A DNA stretch of 64,000 nt, from the NCBI GenBank assembly GCA_002839855.1, contig PGYV01000009.1, positions 1 to 64,000 of the forward strand, written 5' to 3'. The DNA comes from Candidatus Goldiibacteriota bacterium HGW-Goldbacteria-1 (GTDB lineage: Bacteria; Oederibacteriota; PGYV01). Made by a program: the position numbers and the translations under genes. The notes under the pieces were generated by a model, which did not search any database, was not told where the DNA came from, and saw only the letters and a program-made list of their open reading frames with translations. This document shows, piece by piece, positions 32,258 to 41,528 of the stretch (position 1 is its first letter; every line of letters begins with the position of its first letter).

Positions 32258-33838
32258 TTATAAAATTTTATATATAATTAATTCATTTTCTTTGCCTTCA
32301 TTAAAAATTTTAACTGATATAAATCCGTATTTTTCCGCTTCTTTTGGTGACATTAAAAATTTAAGGTTATTTCTTAATTGAAACATAAATCTTTTATCCG
32401 CAATTATATAATCCACTTCATTTTCAGCAAAAAATCTTTTAATATCAGGTATCTTCGTATCAACAGATGGAAGTTTAACTTGCCAGGCATCGCAATAATA
32501 AATTACAAAACTTTTGCGTGAACTGATTCTTAAAGAAGCAGGCAAAATATGATTTTCTTTAAGCCATAAACCTGCATCTCTATGTTCAACAGGGTAGTTG
32601 TCTTTTATATAATCATAATTAAAATGACTGGCCGTCAGCTTTATATTAAACAGCAGAAAAACCGGTATAACCAGCAATAACAATACAGCAGTTATATCAG
32701 TTGTTCTGGAATTTGAATTAAATAACGACATAATTAAACAAATCACCAAAAAAGAATAAGAATATAAATATCTTTCCTCCGCGTGAAAAATAAAATATAC
32801 AAAAATTAACAGCAGAAATATGACTGTTGTTGCTAAAAAACGAATATTGATTTTCGGCTTTTCTTTAGTTAGCTTCGTCAAAATTAACAACAGTAAAATA
32901 ATAATAAAAATATAACCTGCGCCGTTTTCTTTTAATAGAAAATTCAGCGTTCTGGCGCCGTGATATGAAACAATTTTAACAACCATAAAAGGATCCGAAA
33001 TTATGTCAGAAAATAAAGTTGATTTATTTTTTTCTGTTTCTTCCCACGAATACTTATCAGAAACAAAAGATTTTGATTGCGAATAAACCAGATTGGATTT
33101 ACCGGATATTTTAAACTCACCCGTTTTAGATTTTATAAACATAATATATGGAGAAACAGTAATTAATACAAAAACAACAAGTAAAAAAGCATGTAATATT
33201 TTCTTTTTTAAAGACGATTGTTTTAAAAAAATAATTATAACAATGTATAACAGCAGCAGAAAGACAGCTTCCGGCCTTGCAAAATATAATAAACCTATTA
33301 AAAAACCTGAAAGTATAGTTTCATTAAAACCAAGAGATGTATTCTTTAATGATAATAAAAATAAAAGACATAATAAAAATGAAAACACAGCTTCACCAAG
33401 GGCGCTGCCCGATAAGAAAAATAAATGAGGATGAAACAGTAAAACCGATGACGAAGCAAATAGCACAAAAATATTTACTTTATCTTTTAGACTGACAAAA
33501 AGCAACAATGGGATAAGCGTTGTAACAACGCTGTTAAAAATTTTCGCCCATAAGAATACATCATTTGTAATCAGCGATATAAATCCAAGTATTGCGGGAT
33601 AAAGAGGGCTTCTTAATAAATTAAAACCTGTTCCGGTTTTAGGCGATTCGTAACCATACCCATGTAAAAGATTATAACCAAGCTCTTCCATTGCGATGTA
33701 GTCTGTAGGAGGAATTGGAATATTAAAAACATATAACATTTTGTTAAAAAAAGATATCCCAAGTAAACTGAAAAAAATCCAATTTAAAGTTTTTACAGAG
33801 TAATTAACAGGCTCCATAAACTTAAAAAGCTTCAACAT
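32258..33838 (-). CDS. GT39-like multi-pass glycosyltransferase (GT-C fold)
   Basis: A 526-aa membrane protein with about eleven predicted helices and a C-terminal soluble part (about 425-526). The loop PPTDYIAMEELGYNLLHGYG in the first periplasmic loop carries the acidic residue expected of GT-C enzymes using polyprenyl-phosphate sugars. Sequence type resembles PMT/ArnT-like transferases, which glycosylate lipids or proteins on the periplasmic side. It is the last gene of the minus-strand arm 34925-32258 of the glycan locus. Confidence 0.75.
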   Translation of the reverse strand: MLKLFKFMEPVNYSVKTLNWIFFSLLGISFFNKMLYVFNIPIPPTDYIAMEELGYNLLHGYGYESPKTGTGFNLLRSPLYPAILGFISLITNDVFLWAKIFNSVVTTLIPLLLFVSLKDKVNIFVLFASSSVLLFHPHLFFLSGSALGEAVFSFLLCLLFLLSLKNTSLGFNETILSGFLIGLLYFARPEAVFLLLLYIVIIIFLKQSSLKKKILHAFLLVVFVLITVSPYIMFIKSKTGEFKISGKSNLVYSQSKSFVSDKYSWEETEKNKSTLFSDIISDPFMVVKIVSYHGARTLNFLLKENGAGYIFIIILLLLILTKLTKEKPKINIRFLATTVIFLLLIFVYFIFHAEERYLYSYSFLVICLIMSLFNSNSRTTDITAVLLLLVIPVFLLFNIKLTASHFNYDYIKDNYPVEHRDAGLWLKENHILPASLRISSRKSFVIYYCDAWQVKLPSVDTKIPDIKRFFAENEVDYIIADKRFMFQLRNNLKFLMSPKEAEKYGFISVKIFNEGKENELIIYKIL

Positions 33839-34073
33839 TCCCCCTTTTTACCCCAAAAATAGGCGCTATTTTCCATGCCGCCAGGAAAAAATTCACCATT
33901 AAAAGTTTTATCAAATATTTCGCCAAGGTTAACCCGGTCAAGGTTGTCATGAATAAGCACAACAGAATCTTTTCCCTTAATAATGTATCTTGTGAAAAAA
34001 TTAAAAATGCCGCGGCTGTAAACAGTAACAATAGTTTTTTTGACGAAAGGTTAATAACGAATCCCCCCTGCAT
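33822..34073 (-). CDS. Small membrane protein
   Basis: An 83-aa protein with two hydrophobic stretches (about 11-27 and 34-62). It fits between the GT2 gene (12 bp) and the GT39-like gene (17-bp overlap). The ATG at 34073 has no ribosome site; a GGGGGG run lies just inside the frame, in front of an ATT codon (7th codon), so initiation may be non-canonical. No family recognised. Confidence 0.45.
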   Translation of the reverse strand: MQGGFVINLSSKKLLLLFTAAAFLIFSQDTLLREKILLCLFMTTLTGLTLAKYLIKLLMVNFFLAAWKIAPIFGVKRGNVEAF

Positions 34074-34085
34074 ACTTTAATTATT

Positions 34086-34925
34086 TTATTCTCCGGTGTC
34101 TTTTCTGAAAGAAGCGATAATGAATCCGGAAGTTATTGCAAAATCAATCATTATTTTAAAAAATAAAAATAACGGGCTTTTGAATTTCAATGATTTATAT
34201 AATCCTATGGGAATTGACCTGAATATTGAATATTTTAAAAGCAATTTTATAACCGCGGCAGCGTTTTTTACGTGGTGTATTCTTCCTTTGCCGTATTTTT
34301 TTGCGTCATTATATGCCCTTTCAAGGGTATCGGGATTATAATGAAAAGCCACCGAATCCTTAACAATAAATGCCTTACGCCCCACCCTGTCCGCAATGAC
34401 ATCCTGTCCCTGAGCCCTTTCAACATGATTTCCGCCGCAATTTATAAATACATCTTTCTTAATGGCTCTGAATACGTCATAATACTCCGCATCAGCGCCT
34501 ATCGGAAAAGCCTTTCTGTCAAAAGGTTCATTATGGGCTATGCTCCACAGCCTTGAAACTTTATTTTCAGGATTCGCAACCTTTTCAATCCCTATAAATG
34601 TACCCGCTTCTTTCCCGTCCAAAATAGGTTTAACCAGTTTCTCAATTGTATCTTCCTGCAAAAACATATCTCCGTCAATAAATACCAGTATCTGCCCCTT
34701 TGCTTCTTTGGCTCCCCAATTTCTTGCCGTACCCGCCCCCTTATGTTCCTGGCGAAGAATTACAACATCTTCCTTTTTAAGGATTTCAAGGGTACTGTCT
34801 TTTGAACCGTCATCAATAACAATAATTTCAATACCATGCGGATATGTCTGGTTTTTTATTGAATCAATACATTTTTTAATGTATTTTTCTTCATTATATA
34901 CGGGAATAATCACGGAAACCTGCAT
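34086..34925 (-). CDS. GT2-family glycosyltransferase
   Basis: A 279-aa GT-A transferase: VSVIIPVYNEEKYIKKCIDS (N-terminal nucleotide-sugar strand), IDDGSKDST, GAGTARNWG, and the metal-binding Asp84-Gly-Asp86 in FIDGDM. C-terminal hydrophobic segment (about 225-275) may attach it to the membrane. Acts in surface polysaccharide assembly; donor and acceptor unknown. GGAGG precedes the ATG and a good promoter lies upstream. Confidence 0.92.
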   Translation of the reverse strand: MQVSVIIPVYNEEKYIKKCIDSIKNQTYPHGIEIIVIDDGSKDSTLEILKKEDVVILRQEHKGAGTARNWGAKEAKGQILVFIDGDMFLQEDTIEKLVKPILDGKEAGTFIGIEKVANPENKVSRLWSIAHNEPFDRKAFPIGADAEYYDVFRAIKKDVFINCGGNHVERAQGQDVIADRVGRKAFIVKDSVAFHYNPDTLERAYNDAKKYGKGRIHHVKNAAAVIKLLLKYSIFRSIPIGLYKSLKFKSPLFLFFKIMIDFAITSGFIIASFRKDTGE

Positions 34926-34954
34926 TAATTCCTCCTCTGCGGTTATTGTTCAGT

Positions 34955-34983
34955 ATTGTAAACTACTTTTAAGTGGAAATCAA
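34955..34983 (-). promoter_or_regulatory. Promoter of the GT2 gene arm
   Basis: Minus strand TTGATT (34983-34978), 17-bp spacer, TACAAT (34960-34955). Predicted start near 34948, 23 nt before the ATG. For the divergent neuB gene a TATAAT sits at 35021-35026 but no -35 box is at proper spacing. Confidence 0.65.
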
Positions 34984-35040
34984 TATTTACTTGTTGTATA
35001 CTCATTTTACGCAGAAAAAATATAATATTCCGGATAAAAA

Positions 35041-36096
35041 ATGAAAAAAACACTTAAAAACGCAGAGTATTTGGACCCTTATATTATTGCCGAAATCGGC
35101 GTTAATCACGGCGGCAGTATGGATCTGGCTAAAAAAATAATACAACTGGCTGCCGCAGCAGGGGCTGATGCCGCAAAATTTCAAACTTACAAAGCCGATA
35201 AACTGGCATCAAAAGGACATTCTCCTTATTATTGGGATATTAACGAAGAACCTGCTGAAAATCAGCACTCTCTTTTTTCAATGTATGACAAATTTGGAGA
35301 AACTGAATACAAAGAACTTAAAAAATGCTGTGATGAAAATAATATTGATTTTTTGTCCACCCCGTTTGACCTGGAATCAGCAGATATGATTGACCCGCTT
35401 GTGCCGTTTCACAAAATCGCATCGGCAGACATTACCAATATCCCATTATTGCGTAAAATAGCGTCAAAGAAAAAAACAATACTTCTTTCCACGGGAGCAT
35501 CCACAAACAAAGAAATAACAAACGCGATAAATACCTTATACAACCCGGACTTATCTGAAATATATCTGCTACACTGCGTTCTTAATTACCCCACCCCCAA
35601 AGAACACGCGCAATTGGCCCTTTTGACAAATCTTAAAGCGGATTTTAAAAACGTTTCGGGATTCGGCTATTCCGATCACGTTGCCCCAAACACAGACGGA
35701 ACAATGCCGGCGCTTGAAATGGCGGCGATTCAGGGCGCGGTTATTATAGAAAAACATTTTACCCATGACAAAAAACTTAAAGGCAACGATCATTATCACG
35801 CAATGGATGAAAAAGACCTGAAAGCTTTCAGGATAAAACTTTCAGAATATAAAGAAATTTACGGCAGCGGAAAAAGAAATCTTGAATGGGAAAAAAAAGC
35901 CGTAACAAATGCAAGAAGGCGCATTGTCGCATCCAAAAACATTAAAACCGGCGATGAAATCAATGAAGGCAACATTATTGCATTAAGGGCAAATACAGGA
36001 ATAGAAGTATCTTTCTGGGATAATATTATCGGAAAAAAAGCGGCAGCGGACATTCCTTCAGGAAAGCCGCTTGAAAACAATGATATTTCTGAATAA
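35041..36096 (+). CDS. neuB: NeuB-type nonulosonate (sialic-acid family) synthase
   Basis: A 351-aa synthase condensing phosphoenolpyruvate with a hexosamine-derived sugar. N-terminal TIM barrel: IIAEIGVNHGG, KFQTYKADKL, LSTPFDLESADMI, LLHCVLNYPTP, GYSDH and VIEKHFT; C-terminal SAF (antifreeze-like) domain from about 285 (RRRIVASKNIKTGDEI). Which sugar (Neu5Ac, legionaminate, pseudaminate) cannot be read, but the PseG-like domain at 39748-41385 favours a bacterial diacylated nonulosonate. First gene of a four-gene plus-strand cassette. Confidence 0.92.
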   Translation: MKKTLKNAEYLDPYIIAEIGVNHGGSMDLAKKIIQLAAAAGADAAKFQTYKADKLASKGHSPYYWDINEEPAENQHSLFSMYDKFGETEYKELKKCCDENNIDFLSTPFDLESADMIDPLVPFHKIASADITNIPLLRKIASKKKTILLSTGASTNKEITNAINTLYNPDLSEIYLLHCVLNYPTPKEHAQLALLTNLKADFKNVSGFGYSDHVAPNTDGTMPALEMAAIQGAVIIEKHFTHDKKLKGNDHYHAMDEKDLKAFRIKLSEYKEIYGSGKRNLEWEKKAVTNARRRIVASKNIKTGDEINEGNIIALRANTGIEVSFWDNIIGKKAAADIPSGKPLENNDISE

Positions 36097-36117
36097 TTTT
36101 TTATCCCCGGTGCCTCT

Positions 36118-37119
36118 ATGATAATAACCATAACAGGCGCTTTTAGAAACGCGGGAGACCACCTGATTGTTGACCGCGCATTAACGCTTCTGCGGAAATA
36201 TTCTGACAAAGACATAATAAACATTAACAGAAAACATATTAAAGAAACTGATTACCGGCTTTTTAATAAAGCAAAAGCCGTTATCCTGTGCGGCGGGCCC
36301 GCATATCAGGAAAATATTTACCCTGAAATATATAACCTTGATTTAAACAGAATAAACGCCCCCGTCATTCCGCTTGGGCTTGGTTATAAACAAGCATCGG
36401 AAAAATTCAGTTTTTCAGAAAAAAGCCTTGATTTTATAAGGACTATACATAAAAAAATTAAAAATTCAAGCGCCAGGGATATAATGACAAAAGAAGTTTT
36501 AAAAAAGATTAAAATCAACAACGTTATAATGACGGGATGCCCGGCTTGGTATAATATGGATAAGTTAAATAAAAATTTTACCTTTAAAAAAGAATCGCAG
36601 ATTAATAAAGTTGCTTTTTCAGTACCCGCAAAAGTAACAGCGGATACAATTAAAATAATGAAGTATATATCAGAAAGATTTTCCGAAAAAAAACTTATAT
36701 GCACTTTTCATCACGGTTTTTTCACCAGATTTGACAGGGACGGCATTAAAACCATGATTGGCTTTTTAAAATGCGCGTCTTACGCAAAAAAATACGGCTT
36801 TAAAACAGAAGATATGAATTCAAGTTCTTCAAAATTTAAAATCTATGACGATGTGGACCTTCACATAGGTTACAGGGTTCATGCCCATATATTCTTCCTT
36901 TCAGAAAGAAAAGCCACACTTCTTATTTCAGAAGACAGCAGGGCCAAAGGGCAGTCAGCCACCCTTGGCACCCCGGATATATGCGGAATTGATACGGTAT
37001 CCGCCCTAAAAAAAGAAATTGACGCCCACTTTCATACAAAAGGAACGGCAATTAAACGCGCCGTAAATAAAATGAAAAAAACATTTCCTGTCATGAAAAA
37101 TTTTTTAAAGGGCATATAA
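36118..37119 (+). CDS. Polysaccharide pyruvyltransferase family protein
   Basis: A 333-aa protein of the CsaB/WcaK type: ITGAFRNAGDHLIVDRAL at the N-terminus, LCGGPAYQE, then GYRVHAHIFFLSERKATLLIS and DSRAKGQSATLG near the C-terminus. These GT-B-like enzymes attach a pyruvate ketal to sugars, although several homologues transfer other groups. Located 21 bp after neuB and abutting the flippase gene. Confidence 0.85.
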   Translation: MIITITGAFRNAGDHLIVDRALTLLRKYSDKDIININRKHIKETDYRLFNKAKAVILCGGPAYQENIYPEIYNLDLNRINAPVIPLGLGYKQASEKFSFSEKSLDFIRTIHKKIKNSSARDIMTKEVLKKIKINNVIMTGCPAWYNMDKLNKNFTFKKESQINKVAFSVPAKVTADTIKIMKYISERFSEKKLICTFHHGFFTRFDRDGIKTMIGFLKCASYAKKYGFKTEDMNSSSSKFKIYDDVDLHIGYRVHAHIFFLSERKATLLISEDSRAKGQSATLGTPDICGIDTVSALKKEIDAHFHTKGTAIKRAVNKMKKTFPVMKNFLKGI

Positions 37120-38391
37120 TTGAAAAAAAATTCTTTATTAAACCATTTTACTTTTCATTTTGGAATATACTTTACTTCAACCATTATTTCAAAGATAATA
37201 CCTTTTTTACTGCTTCCGGTAATTACAAAAATTCTTATACCGGCAGAATACGGAAAATGGTCGGTTTTTTCTTCAATACTGGTTTTTACCGTCCCCTTTG
37301 CCGGCTTAATGATGAGATATCATATAGCAAGGTCATATTACAAATTATCCAGAGAAAAAATGGGGGAATTACTTTCTAATGTCATTTTTATAACCCTGAT
37401 AAGCAGCATTTCCATTTTTCTTCTTTCTTTAATATTTTCATTGTTTTATAAAAACTTTTTTCTGGACTACCGTATATACCTGATTCCTTTATTGGCCTTT
37501 TTAACATGCATTTCCGAATATTTTACCACTATATTAAGATATGAAAAGAAACCCCTTCTTTACGCTGTTTTTGAATTAAGCGGCACCCTGATTCTTTGGA
37601 CAATCGCGGTCGCGCTGATTATATCGGATATTATGAAATGGGAAGGCATGCTTGCCGGTTCTGTCTTATCCGCCTTTTTAATAACCGTATTTTCGCTTAT
37701 ATATTTCAGAAAAAATGGTTTTCTTATTTTTAAATTTTCCAAAGAAGCGGTAAAATCAGCTGTAAAAATAGGAATACCTCTGCTTCCTCACGCGGCTGCC
37801 GCTTCAATAATCGCGATGAGCGACCGCCTTATTCTTGTAAAAATGACCACCACGGAAATAGTGGGTATATATTCCGTTGGATATGCCCTTGGAATGACTG
37901 TTAATATTTTTATTGAAGCCTTTAACAAAAATTGGGGCCCCTGGATATATGAAAAGCTTACGGAAATATCCGAAGAAATAAAAATTCTTATAGTAAAAAA
38001 TACATACATTTTTATTGCGGTATTAACGGCCGCTTTTATCGCGGTCTGTGCCGGAGGCAGCCTTTATATTAATTTCTTCATAGATCCAAAATACCATTCA
38101 GCGGTGCCTGTCCTTTATTGGGCCGCTTTAGCGGCGTTTTTTAGAGGGCTTTACATAGCAATCTTTCCATATATGACTTATCTTGGAATAACTTACATCT
38201 ATTCCGTAATTTCGGTAATATCAGGTGTTTTCAATGTAATACTTACCATTATCCTGGTTAAGTATTACGGAATGATAGGCGCCGCACAGGCGACAGCGGC
38301 GGCATTTTTTCTTATGTTTATTTTGCTCTTTATATTCAGTAATTCCAGATTTCCGATGCCGTGGCTTTTCTTTTTAAAAAGGGTTAAATAA
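37120..38391 (+). CDS. Polysaccharide flippase (Wzx/MATE-like)
   Basis: A 423-aa membrane protein with about twelve helices and the MOP-superfamily entry segment SKIIPFLLLPVITKILIP followed by EYGKWSVFSS. Moves lipid-linked oligosaccharide units across the inner membrane. Starts at TTG 37120, right after the previous stop codon, with AAGGG upstream. Its presence with glycosyltransferases indicates a Wzx/Wzy-type surface polymer. Confidence 0.92.
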   Translation: MKKNSLLNHFTFHFGIYFTSTIISKIIPFLLLPVITKILIPAEYGKWSVFSSILVFTVPFAGLMMRYHIARSYYKLSREKMGELLSNVIFITLISSISIFLLSLIFSLFYKNFFLDYRIYLIPLLAFLTCISEYFTTILRYEKKPLLYAVFELSGTLILWTIAVALIISDIMKWEGMLAGSVLSAFLITVFSLIYFRKNGFLIFKFSKEAVKSAVKIGIPLLPHAAAASIIAMSDRLILVKMTTTEIVGIYSVGYALGMTVNIFIEAFNKNWGPWIYEKLTEISEEIKILIVKNTYIFIAVLTAAFIAVCAGGSLYINFFIDPKYHSAVPVLYWAALAAFFRGLYIAIFPYMTYLGITYIYSVISVISGVFNVILTIILVKYYGMIGAAQATAAAFFLMFILLFIFSNSRFPMPWLFFLKRVK

Positions 38392-39753
38392 ATGGGAAAA
38401 AACCATTCCGTTAATGATGTATGCGGTTTTTTCTGGAACATAGAAAAAAAATATAACCTTTTAAACCGCAGCATTAACGGAATTTATATCTGGCAGGCTT
38501 TAAGAATAGACGTATATTATAAATTAACCGCCAAAATAGGCCTTTTTACCCCTCCTGCTCCCCCTCGCAAGAAAACAATTATGGGAAGGGCTTTAAAATT
38601 ATTGACAGAATTTTATTATTTTGTATTTAATAACCCTTTCTTAAAAACAAAAAACACAGACACTGCTGTCCTTCTTCATCCAAGAAAAATATCCCGGCAG
38701 GACATATATTCTTCTTCACTTCTAAAAGAATTTAAGAGAATTAACAAGGACATTTACATATTTGATGTTATGGGTTCTCCTGAAAATGATTACGTTACAT
38801 TTGATCCATATAAAAAAGCCGCGCATATATGGGCGGTTATCAATAAAAAATATATTTCGCTTTCCCCTGCCGATTTGGAAGTAATTAAAAACATAGAACA
38901 GGAAATATATTCCGAATACGCTGTCCGCCTTGACCTTTTACCGCTTATTAAATACAACATAATCAACTTTAAATTTCTTCTCGCCGTATATCGTAAATTT
39001 CTCAGGCAAAAAAAAGTTAAAAAACTTTATGTGGTCGTGGGGTATGTTAATACCCCTCTGATAGCCGCGGCTAAAAGCGTTAATACAGAAGTCATAGAAC
39101 TTCAGCACGGTATAATTACAAAATATCACCTTGGTTACAGTTATCCTGACAAAGGAAATATACACTACATGCCGGACAAGCTTTTGTGTTTTGGAAAATA
39201 CTGGTATGAATCAACACCCCTTCCTTCAAATACAAAAACAGCGGTTTTAGGCGCCCCTTTTATCCTTGAACCGGGTAAAAAATACAGCGCACAAAAAGAA
39301 AAAAACTCCGTCCTTTTTGTTTCTCAGGGCGTTATTGGAGAAAAACTTTTCAATTTTGCCCTTCAAACCGCGAAAATACTGCCTTCTTATAACATCAAAT
39401 TTAACCCGCATCCAAGTGAAAATTACAATGATTATGAAAAACTTTTTTCAGAAAATACTTTAAAGAATTTTTCATTAACAGAAAAAAAATACAACATATT
39501 TGAACTTCTGGCAATGTCAGAATATCAGGCGGGGGTCTTCTCAACCACCCTTTTTGAAGGAATGGTGCTTAATACAAAAATTATACTTATTGACATGGCA
39601 GGATCCGAATATATGGCGCCGGTTATTGAAAAAAAAGACGCCATTCTTGTAAAAACACCGGAAGAACTGGCTTTAAAAATAAACACAGCCGGATTAGCGG
39701 CAAATATTTCAGATTATTACGCGCAGCCGGCCGATAAAATCACGGATTTATAA
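38392..39753 (+). CDS. Capsule-type GT-B glycosyltransferase, possible nonulosonate transferase
   Basis: A 453-aa protein. After a basic N-terminal segment, residues 200-440 have a GT-B pattern: KLYVVVGYVNTPLIAAAKS, TEVIELQHGI, LCFGKYW, SVLFVSQGVIGEKL, KFNPHPSENYNDYE and GVFSTTLFEGMVL. The HG and HPSE motifs recall polysialyltransferase- and capsule-polymerase-like families. Being downstream of neuB and convergent with the CMP-sugar synthetase gene, it is the best candidate for the nonulosonate transferase. Its end overlaps the convergent gene by 6 bp. Confidence 0.7.
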   Translation: MGKNHSVNDVCGFFWNIEKKYNLLNRSINGIYIWQALRIDVYYKLTAKIGLFTPPAPPRKKTIMGRALKLLTEFYYFVFNNPFLKTKNTDTAVLLHPRKISRQDIYSSSLLKEFKRINKDIYIFDVMGSPENDYVTFDPYKKAAHIWAVINKKYISLSPADLEVIKNIEQEIYSEYAVRLDLLPLIKYNIINFKFLLAVYRKFLRQKKVKKLYVVVGYVNTPLIAAAKSVNTEVIELQHGIITKYHLGYSYPDKGNIHYMPDKLLCFGKYWYESTPLPSNTKTAVLGAPFILEPGKKYSAQKEKNSVLFVSQGVIGEKLFNFALQTAKILPSYNIKFNPHPSENYNDYEKLFSENTLKNFSLTEKKYNIFELLAMSEYQAGVFSTTLFEGMVLNTKIILIDMAGSEYMAPVIEKKDAILVKTPEELALKINTAGLAANISDYYAQPADKITDL

Positions 39754-41385
39754 TTCAACTTTTATTATATTGGATATTTTTCTGACTATTTCCCTGTTTG
39801 TCCGGCCTTTGACCGTTGTTTTGGCGTAAAAATGAAGTTTTTTCCTTAATTCATAGTTTTGTATCAGTTTATTTATCTCTTCAGATAATTTCTTATCGCT
39901 GATATCCGCGCCTAACCCCAGATTTATTACCCCGCATTCTTTTTTTGCGTGCGTGTGCGTGGTTTCCTTTTTATTCTGACACATACATAACACGGGAGTT
40001 CCCAGCGTCATAAGTTCCGTTATTGTCCTTCCGGCGCTTGAAAGCGCAATATCCGCTTCTTTCATTATTTTTGGCATATATTTTACATTGGTAAGCACTT
40101 CGCCTTTTAAACCGTATTCATTTAAATCTATCTTTCTGTTTTTTCTGCCAAGTCCCTGTACTGCCCTGACAAACCCCTTATATTTAATTGCTTTAAGCGC
40201 GTTTAAGGCTTTTATTGTAAGATTTGAAGGATCTGTCCCTCCAAAAAGCAGCAGAATATTATCAACAGATTTATTTATTTTCTTATCCGGATTAACCCAA
40301 GTAAATGAGGGGTGTAAAAAAGCATTTTGGACTCCTGTCAGTTGTTTGGCGTCTTCCACTTCCGGGTTTTTATACAGGTCGCTTATAAGAAGATCCGCAA
40401 TTTTAGCCCCGGGCCCCATATCCTCCAGTGTTATAACAACCGCACCCGTGGACTTCAACCGCTTTACATAATCATACCGTGTATCAAGCTGATCAAGAAT
40501 AATTATGTCCGGCTTCATTCTTTGGGAAAGTTTTACAAATTCAGAATCACTTTTTACGCCTATAAAATTATGGGGCATATCCTTAAAAAAAGAGCTGCTT
40601 AATTTTTTATTTCCATAAATATTTGAAACAATATACGTTTCATGTTCTGAAAGTTCATAAGCAATTGCGGAACTTCTGTACAGATGGCCCATGCCAATTT
40701 TCAGGCTTGAATCCGCTTTTATAAGTATTCTTTTCCTTTTTACTATATACTCTGCCGCGTACCAGTCTATATAATCATCGATATCCATGCCTTCAACTTT
40801 ATCAACCGAAATAACAGCAACCGGTTTTATTATTCTTGTTTTATGTTTTTGAATATCTTTTACCCTGGCTCCTATAATTGCGCCTGATTCAATGTAATTG
40901 GCAGGCAGTTCCTGCCTGTTTACCCTTTTTTTATACGCCGGAATCAGCTCCCCTTTGCTGTTCATTTTCCATGACAAAAACCTGTCATCCACAGCTGTCA
41001 AAATTGAACCATTATTTTTTATAAGCTTTTTTGCTTTAATTATGGTTTCGGTCTTTAAAAAAGGGCAGGTTGCCTGGACAGTAAAAAAATAATCATCCCC
41101 TTTTGCCCCTAATTTATAAAGTTCACTGAGTGTATTATAAGCCACATTATCAAGGGTTGCCTTGCCTGTTGTTTTTTCTTCCATTACAATATTAACTTCA
41201 TAACCGCGGGCAATTTCACTCAGTTCTGCATCATCAGTAACAACAACAACCTGTTTTTTATTTTCAACTTTCAAAATAGTTTCCAGAACATACGCCAAAA
41301 GGGGTTTGCCTCCAAGATTCCTGGCATTCTTTCTTAAAACATCTTTAGAACCGCCTCTGACGGGTATCATGTACCATGTTTTCAT
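39748..41385 (-). CDS. CMP-nonulosonate synthetase fused to a PseG-like domain
   Basis: A 545-aa fusion, start ATG 41385 (GGAG upstream; 29 further codons are open). Residues 1-215: cytidylyltransferase (NeuA/PseF type) with PVRGGSKDVLRKN (8-20), VQATCPFL and metal site region DIDDY (201-205). Residues 219-545: PseG/UDP-sugar hydrolase-like GT-B fold with KIGMGHLYRSSA (229-240), LLLFGGTDPSN and SSAGRTITELMTLGTP. PseG removes UDP from the precursor; PseF activates the product. Joining two enzymes that frame the NeuB step in one polypeptide may channel the sugar. Transcribed convergently to the neuB cassette. Confidence 0.88.
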   Translation of the reverse strand: MKTWYMIPVRGGSKDVLRKNARNLGGKPLLAYVLETILKVENKKQVVVVTDDAELSEIARGYEVNIVMEEKTTGKATLDNVAYNTLSELYKLGAKGDDYFFTVQATCPFLKTETIIKAKKLIKNNGSILTAVDDRFLSWKMNSKGELIPAYKKRVNRQELPANYIESGAIIGARVKDIQKHKTRIIKPVAVISVDKVEGMDIDDYIDWYAAEYIVKRKRILIKADSSLKIGMGHLYRSSAIAYELSEHETYIVSNIYGNKKLSSSFFKDMPHNFIGVKSDSEFVKLSQRMKPDIIILDQLDTRYDYVKRLKSTGAVVITLEDMGPGAKIADLLISDLYKNPEVEDAKQLTGVQNAFLHPSFTWVNPDKKINKSVDNILLLFGGTDPSNLTIKALNALKAIKYKGFVRAVQGLGRKNRKIDLNEYGLKGEVLTNVKYMPKIMKEADIALSSAGRTITELMTLGTPVLCMCQNKKETTHTHAKKECGVINLGLGADISDKKLSEEINKLIQNYELRKKLHFYAKTTVKGRTNREIVRKISNIIKVEL

Positions 41386-41477
41386 GCAGTCGCTCCATTT
41401 TACGGCTGTAATTATTTTTATTGATAAAATAACCTTATCTGACAGATTATTACACATTTTAATATAAATCAAACAAT

Positions 41478-41513
41478 AAAAAAAGGACGGCTTATAATAA
41501 GCCGTCCTTTTTT
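41478..41513 (-). terminator. Terminator of the ankyrin gene
   Basis: AGGACGGCTTA/TAAGCCGTCCT stem with a TAA loop, flanked by A-tract and T6. It is 16 bp after the ankyrin-gene stop codon on the minus strand and separates it from the nonulosonate gene. Confidence 0.92.
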
Positions 41514-41528
41514 ACTTAATAACTGTAT

